A stretch of 64,000 nucleotides of DNA from a virus. The notes under the pieces are model-generated. The model saw only the letters and a list, made by a program, of their open reading frames with translations. It did no database searches and had not been told where the DNA came from. The position numbers and the translations under genes are program-made. Shown here one piece after another: positions 61,201 through 64,000 of the stretch; within the stretch, counting starts at the first letter, position 1; each line of letters starts with the position of its first letter. The stretch spans positions 124,001-188,000 of IMG/VR virus record IMGVR_UViG_3300013005_000001; one strand, given 5' to 3'.

Positions 61201-61899
61201 AAAGCTAGAGAAGCTGTAACTGGTGAAAGATTCATTCCACGAGAAAGAAAAAAACAACTAGCACTAGAAGAAAATATAGATATTTTAAACTATGTTAAGA
61301 ATACTTCTTTGGCTAATCGAGCTGAAGAAAGTGGAGATATTCAAGGAGCTGCTCAATTTAAACAAGCTGCCAAGAGGACAATGTATGGAGCAGATATTTA
61401 TGGTTCCTCAGTAGATACTTTATCATTGGCAATTCCAAAAAGAAAACGTGAGCACTTTAAAGAAATGTTAACAGCTCCAGTTGAGGAGAGGGAAAGAATC
61501 CTTTCTACCGCACCAAGATTAGAAAGAAGAATCTACCAAGCAGCATGGGGAATGAAAGTGGAAGAAAAACCAGATTTAGTTGAACACTTTTCTAGACACG
61601 AATTACCAGACGCCTCGTGGGAAGGCTGGAACCCAAGTACTAACATGGAACATGTTAAAATTAATATGGGTCAATCAATGGGAATTAATATGGCACAAAT
61701 GGGTTACTATCCACAACAGATAAAAGAAGCTAATTTAACAAATCCAAGTTATCCAAGCTTTAATCAGCAATCAAACCCACAGGATGTTGGACAACAAATT
61801 AGAATGATGATGATTAGAAATGGAATATCGGGAAGTGTTGTTCCTGTAATGAATGGTTCTGGATCTTCTGGTGTAGATATATTTTCTGGTGTTAGGTAA
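55237..61899 (+). CDS. Tape-measure protein candidate, 2,220 aa
   Basis: The longest gene, directly after the chaperone pair, the standard tape-measure position. ATG 55237 behind AAGAAAGGATCACTAA. Hydrophobic segments at about residues 47-68 (FFASAATALVATHVASKF), 1357-1377 (LPLVAGGTALVAADR) and 1954-1980 (LMMAGVGAAFG), a Gly/Tyr/Ser-rich zone at about 1550-1620, and long Gln/Arg/Ser-rich helical parts. No lytic-enzyme motif seen. If helical throughout at 1.5 angstrom per residue the tail would be about 330 nm, so parts may be globular. It contains no in-frame CGG in 2,220 codons. Confidence 0.65.
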   Translation: MIRNRGPISTLGYNLTSRDLPTDEGESEGPSPNSGAIAKALNGHPVMRFFASAATALVATHVASKFVSAGGIKLATKIQRASDSGGQYAGASTRFIESAGKIKKALDELEGVHRSVDGVDDSDVYSKLVFEYGGERLKQNLDRVTGGRFLLEAGSYITTPEMRAAGRGITHEPPAVWTLKDDIQQLLTRRARNLAIELPAMYVAQRVVTEPLYGDGNRKDRGKWYNPVDVISDFARQSTINIASMLTPLELGGAGLARAKFLASAPYSKNPNLVLTARETKLSESFLDIKTILSSFGQDIQKVTTGLTRNSTALGVAFSSAADTVTNSSGSSVFALQQARRGAQKAAQAASDRGAGKLQVAASSVKGYLFGHEVKNPLDIENNQIFQGAIDSIPALRGTTLGAKSFRTRFRTAKTAYDVLDGAISYDEALRKVSGSVSGTADDASKNLLSSTIVQIRDLHSSKFKDFANSLLSGIQTGDSTGGSLSAKEMSKDMQVNEYKKNLRYNLINSGVNEETAYNLVRSVDVSEVPRSFSGATNITRRVSLGITKIVDDNSEGDFFQQLIDRMTHTTGYSDPTLTRDTVAASVELTDILFSQKDFQQRLQGKISSSWNKVYDEIHTESARKLVKPQKVNYKDFEGDISPEKADYLARSVADVMGIRLTEADGTRVSRNAIGDSLARRGINVDDTGQLRAYLIENRRMSSPVFEDGFNILGLKPLLIDEAFNKGIFDYLNSEQKGVIEEMAGNIARTDPISSTIGYSEMKGVYQTRSGGVLDTTRITGMLSRAVDFVRDQTQIPVIKFNPLDMIGQGGAQGVDKRKMFQYAEGFSNQPFGKVGSQTPGLFIFSQEKRGFFGPKGSLFTLSGDSNNDPIIKKLPGLYRQFSTSENDMFARAAKSVAQRQLTLALDTRGTQDDSSLGFLDKVKKKFDVAEEQQNSVARYIGRFRRRKNDISNPTVFARLMANEEISTGRGRTLSLQEITPGSETEAPRFGVVDQAGNVVHDHKSVLNAYESFRRRTQSYGTPKAVIKEFERKNSGFLINNIDGTDIALSDITSESQLRQFAVQELDRAREQSVVLRAGGQDPRALTASMSIVEKQMSQFNLNEVSPRSNVSPTITTRMDDLKESIFQLALQRRSFQSSTSSGNPGQIAIDIEEIVADLRSRNIISQAQATEARAAGLSAMLNFVAFGGYKRSATEGSNLSQAISGLLGIRADSTSSPSYRALFSPFTSAKIANVGHSGFGSSLTNVIRPTIVSNFKPADYSLNELASNPLGNQGTVFVPTFGTAVKEVGFTRATKSVLGIGTYNDAQSFSSGSVPMSHGVERLNKYFETFGLGLDTSQYGGPLDLYARGMVTKRVLPLVAGGTALVAADRTIGGVVNEKDEEGNRVYSPFLLGKAARGAVEVQSAFSGVTPGGMSYNEKKEQLTEGEVPIKQGRFWPLGVTPFEGGKTMYYRPSYYRRLQAGASYTKESFGNPMERLAFGYDFSPLRPLDPYRFEKQHYEDRPYPVTGEYFTGPYGPLTPLLNATLGKILKPQVRMHKQEVEQGLANYDAAGQSGAYNTEGLSGQGGDQYASGYVGGTGASYGGAYGLGASALSGSNQRLASAGAYSMQSASNMSSTAIANINNQYIQASQYGPMPRPGVVPPNIVPAGRPVPSAKIGIQAGDIGYRTQEMAGIYGFGFASLREGYGFGQSDFQPQVSVLQSASKAYGSGRAFWDLNLGGLGDVPIKPEGALGNIEISEIVRRFIPKERTDVTQINPIANTMGVKYPFLPGSNYFTNFKQGDPYTKVPEGEIRLPGIGYRRLNPNMGGYDDPLTQLDILSDVAPYSKEFRSLNNKMSPSSLDPGQREKLEQIRAQVADTTSKYNFTPYKYKYSSPEELGMSKTRFGISRVGEYIAHRDTFINTKIMPNRTAQEDWERRNVYGATFPEWQNPIESFIKPMYFKSQGRSPLTSGLMMAGVGAAFGRTPNAKTAGTLVGFATGAGYSMYNKAREAVTGERFIPRERKKQLALEENIDILNYVKNTSLANRAEESGDIQGAAQFKQAAKRTMYGADIYGSSVDTLSLAIPKRKREHFKEMLTAPVEERERILSTAPRLERRIYQAAWGMKVEEKPDLVEHFSRHELPDASWEGWNPSTNMEHVKINMGQSMGINMAQMGYYPQQIKEANLTNPSYPSFNQQSNPQDVGQQIRMMMIRNGISGSVVPVMNGSGSSGVDIFSGVR

Positions 61900-61905
61900 A
61901 AGTAA

Positions 61906-64000
61906 ATGAGCACAATAGATCCAAGGCTTCAACGAACAGCACTGCAGTTAGCCTATAGTACAATACCCCAATATGCTAATATAACAATCGAAATTGATCC
62001 AGATGGCAGGATACTATACAGAGATAAAGTTACTGGCAGAACTAGCGTAGGTGACCCAAGTACTCTTATTGGCTACAGAGAAACTTTAGGCCTAGTAGAT
62101 TATAGAGCGTTTGATCCAGGTACAGGAAGAGGACCATTTGCAAGCATAGGATCTAATGCAGGAGCTTTACAACTAGAGAGCGAAGTAATGGTAGTCAACC
62201 AGTACTTACGTGATGCCGCAACAGATCCAGCAAAAGCTGAAAGATTAAGATCTGTTGGACTAGGTCGCATGGTTGGCCAAGAAGTGACTGGAGAATTTTT
62301 CAAATTTGATACTGCTGGTCGAGCAGATAAAGTAAGAGCTGCACAAAATTTTGCTGCAACAAGGCAAAGGGCTTCATTGTCAGCTACTGATGAAGGCCTT
62401 TCTTTTTTATCACTTACAGGAAAAACAGTTGGCATTACAGGGACTGAAGCATCTTATCTAAGAATAATTTCTGGAGCAGAACAAATTCAAACTGACTTTT
62501 TAGCAAAACTAGTTGCTGATAAAGATCCAATCACAGGTGAAGCAACTTTAAGTTGGTCCAATATTGGAAAGTTAGCTAAAAGACTTCAAAGTACCATGTC
62601 CCCTAGAGACGTTGCAGTTGGAGAAGAATTTATAGCAAGCATTTTAGACACAACACAAACAGTACAATTGCCAACTGGATTTCCAGGTATATCAATACCA
62701 TTTACTCGAAACGTTCCTTTTCAAGATAGAGCATTAGTCATAGATGGAGTTGGAGCTAGATTAGAATTAATGTTTGGAGACGCAGCATCAGGTTATAAAA
62801 TGACGGAAGCAGAAAGACAGTTTGCTCTTACTGGAGTTGGCGGGGATCCAGTAACTTTATCTAAAGCTGATCGACGTCTTAGAAGAGGAACTCCGGAAAG
62901 AGCACAAAAAGTAAAAGAGATGTGGGATCAAAGACTTGCTGGAAGAAGAGAGCAAGAATTAGATTCTCTAAGAACAGTATATAATTTTGACGATAATGAA
63001 ATTGATATAATTCAACAGATGTTTGATGAAGCTAACACAGAATTAGCAGATTCAAGACACGCACTGCACAGCACAGGCATGACTCATGTGCAAAAACAAT
63101 TTGAATTAATGAAAGACAAAGCAAAAGGTTTAAGAACAAGTGGTGTACCGATTGGTGAAACTATAGGTGCTAAACTAGAATCAACTTTTACTGGAATGGA
63201 AAAAGCTAGAGATGGTCAATATTATATAACTGAAGCTTTGGTTCAAGATATAAGAAAAGGATTTCAGGATGAACTGAATAGAGTACAATCATCCATTAGG
63301 TCAAGTGGCACAGTACCTGATATATCACAAACACAAACAGTTACAGAACTTCGAAAACAAATAGATCATCTAGATGACACACTTAAACAAGTAAAAAAAG
63401 GTGGAGATGTCATTGCTAGAGTAAACATAGGCATTGGTCAGTTTAAGGGTGAAGCCATGGTTCTTAGCAATAAAAGAGCAGCTAGGTTTAGAGATCCAAT
63501 AACTGGATTAATACCATATGTTATAGGTGACACTTCAGCTGTAAAAAGAGAGGTTGGAACTAACTTTGCAAGAAATATAATGATTCAAGCAGGAGAAAGT
63601 TCAACAGAAGTATTTTCAGATCCATTAATGGCACTATACCATGGTGAGTACTTTAACCAGCCAGCAATGATCAGCTCTATGAGGCAAAACGCGGAGTACG
63701 GATTAAGTAGAACTGAACAATTTATGCAATCTGCAGATATTCCAGAAGATGTGTTAAAATCTCTACAAAAAGATGTGGAATTAGCAAAAGATGTTATGTT
63801 AGATCCACAAACAAGAATGTCACATCTTAGAAAAGCACGAGAAGCAGAAGAGATTATGGCACAAATGGCTAGTGGAATTAGAGCTAACCAAATACCAGCT
63901 ATGGTTAGAAGAGTCTCTGATTATTATAGTTCCCAAGTTGTGAGATTAAAAAATGGTAGAGTAGATGTTGTTATGCCAACAGCTAGTAGATTCAGTCTTA
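61906..64000 (+). CDS. Large virion protein, C-terminus outside window
   Basis: ATG 61906 lies six bases after the tape-measure stop; the frame stays open to the window end, at least 698 residues. Starts STIDPRLQRTALQLAYS, contains IEIDPDGRILYRDKVTGR, then long helical Gln/Arg/Ala-rich stretches with no cysteines noticed and no in-frame CGG. The composition is like the 1,225- and 2,220-residue proteins. Position after the tape measure suggests a baseplate or tail-hub component. No domain recognised in the visible part. Confidence 0.6.
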   Translation, partial: MSTIDPRLQRTALQLAYSTIPQYANITIEIDPDGRILYRDKVTGRTSVGDPSTLIGYRETLGLVDYRAFDPGTGRGPFASIGSNAGALQLESEVMVVNQYLRDAATDPAKAERLRSVGLGRMVGQEVTGEFFKFDTAGRADKVRAAQNFAATRQRASLSATDEGLSFLSLTGKTVGITGTEASYLRIISGAEQIQTDFLAKLVADKDPITGEATLSWSNIGKLAKRLQSTMSPRDVAVGEEFIASILDTTQTVQLPTGFPGISIPFTRNVPFQDRALVIDGVGARLELMFGDAASGYKMTEAERQFALTGVGGDPVTLSKADRRLRRGTPERAQKVKEMWDQRLAGRREQELDSLRTVYNFDDNEIDIIQQMFDEANTELADSRHALHSTGMTHVQKQFELMKDKAKGLRTSGVPIGETIGAKLESTFTGMEKARDGQYYITEALVQDIRKGFQDELNRVQSSIRSSGTVPDISQTQTVTELRKQIDHLDDTLKQVKKGGDVIARVNIGIGQFKGEAMVLSNKRAARFRDPITGLIPYVIGDTSAVKREVGTNFARNIMIQAGESSTEVFSDPLMALYHGEYFNQPAMISSMRQNAEYGLSRTEQFMQSADIPEDVLKSLQKDVELAKDVMLDPQTRMSHLRKAREAEEIMAQMASGIRANQIPAMVRRVSDYYSSQVVRLKNGRVDVVMPTASRFSL

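Noticed and set aside
1-64000. Random indel errors or pseudogenes as the cause of the seven frame breaks
   Set aside because: All seven need the same correction (one base skipped at CGG), all sit at the only in-frame CGG codons, and they hit essential genes. A systematic, motif-linked sequencing error cannot be excluded without reads, so it is listed as the main refuting test.
1-64000. CRISPR array, integrase/attachment site or insertion sequence
   Set aside because: No spaced direct repeats, no recombinase motif and no terminal inverted repeats with a transposase were seen.

Overview
The window is part of a large, low-G+C, double-stranded DNA tailed bacteriophage with a contractile (myovirus) tail. 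It encodes large terminase, portal, prohead protease fused to a scaffold, HK97-fold capsid protein, two sheath-like proteins, three tube-like proteins, tail chaperones and a 2,220-residue tape-measure candidate. The host is unknown. A PASTA-like virion protein and strong AGGAGG-type ribosome binding sites fit a bacterial host with a peptidoglycan wall but do not identify it. No tRNA, rRNA, CRISPR array or insertion sequence was recognised.

Layout. (1) 1-2629: small leftward genes, richer in G+C, each separated by an intrinsic terminator plus a conserved folded leader. (2) 2630-3008: divergent control region. (3) 3009-6590: small genes and a leftward recA operon with an Arr-like ADP-ribosyltransferase candidate. 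(4) 6591-16026: a promoter, a folded leader, a Clp-type AAA+ ATPase, small basic proteins, a 1,225-residue protein with a DnaQ-like exonuclease signature, and glycine-zipper proteins. (5) 16030-29411: terminase, fibres including one with an S74 self-processing chaperone domain, portal, glycosyltransferase, protease-scaffold, decoration candidate and capsid. (6) 29537-35305: fibres, including two collagen-like proteins and a PASTA plus (Y/F)FPP-repeat protein. (7) 35302-45716: eight 2-oxoglutarate/Fe(II) oxygenases, two glutathione-peroxidase-like proteins and accessory genes. (8) 45752-64000: neck, sheath, tube, chaperone, tape measure and another large, truncated gene.

Main discovery. The arginine codon CGG appears to be absent as a sense codon. 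Scanning by eye, I found it out of frame on the order of 200 times, but in frame only seven times (plus strand 7060, 20506, 25966, 33213, 47625; minus strand 548, 4660). At each of the seven, the open frame then ends within a few codons, and moving to the +1 frame (skipping the C, so that CGGA or CGGT is read as GGA or GGT, glycine) continues or rejoins the gene. The affected genes include the protease-scaffold, a sheath-like protein, the S74 fibre, the Clp ATPase and the PASTA protein. In the fibre and the PASTA domain, family motifs predict glycine exactly there. This suggests a systematic +1 recoding of CGGN, perhaps because the host lacks a CGG-reading tRNA. The competing explanation is a systematic sequencing artefact.

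Other points worth attention: three covarying copies of a two-hairpin leader RNA (and two copies of a simpler one) in the early region; a recurrent TTACTATA motif ahead of late genes; an oxygenase cluster beside proline-rich fibre genes, suggesting hydroxylation of virion proteins; and a nested scaffold start inside the protease gene.
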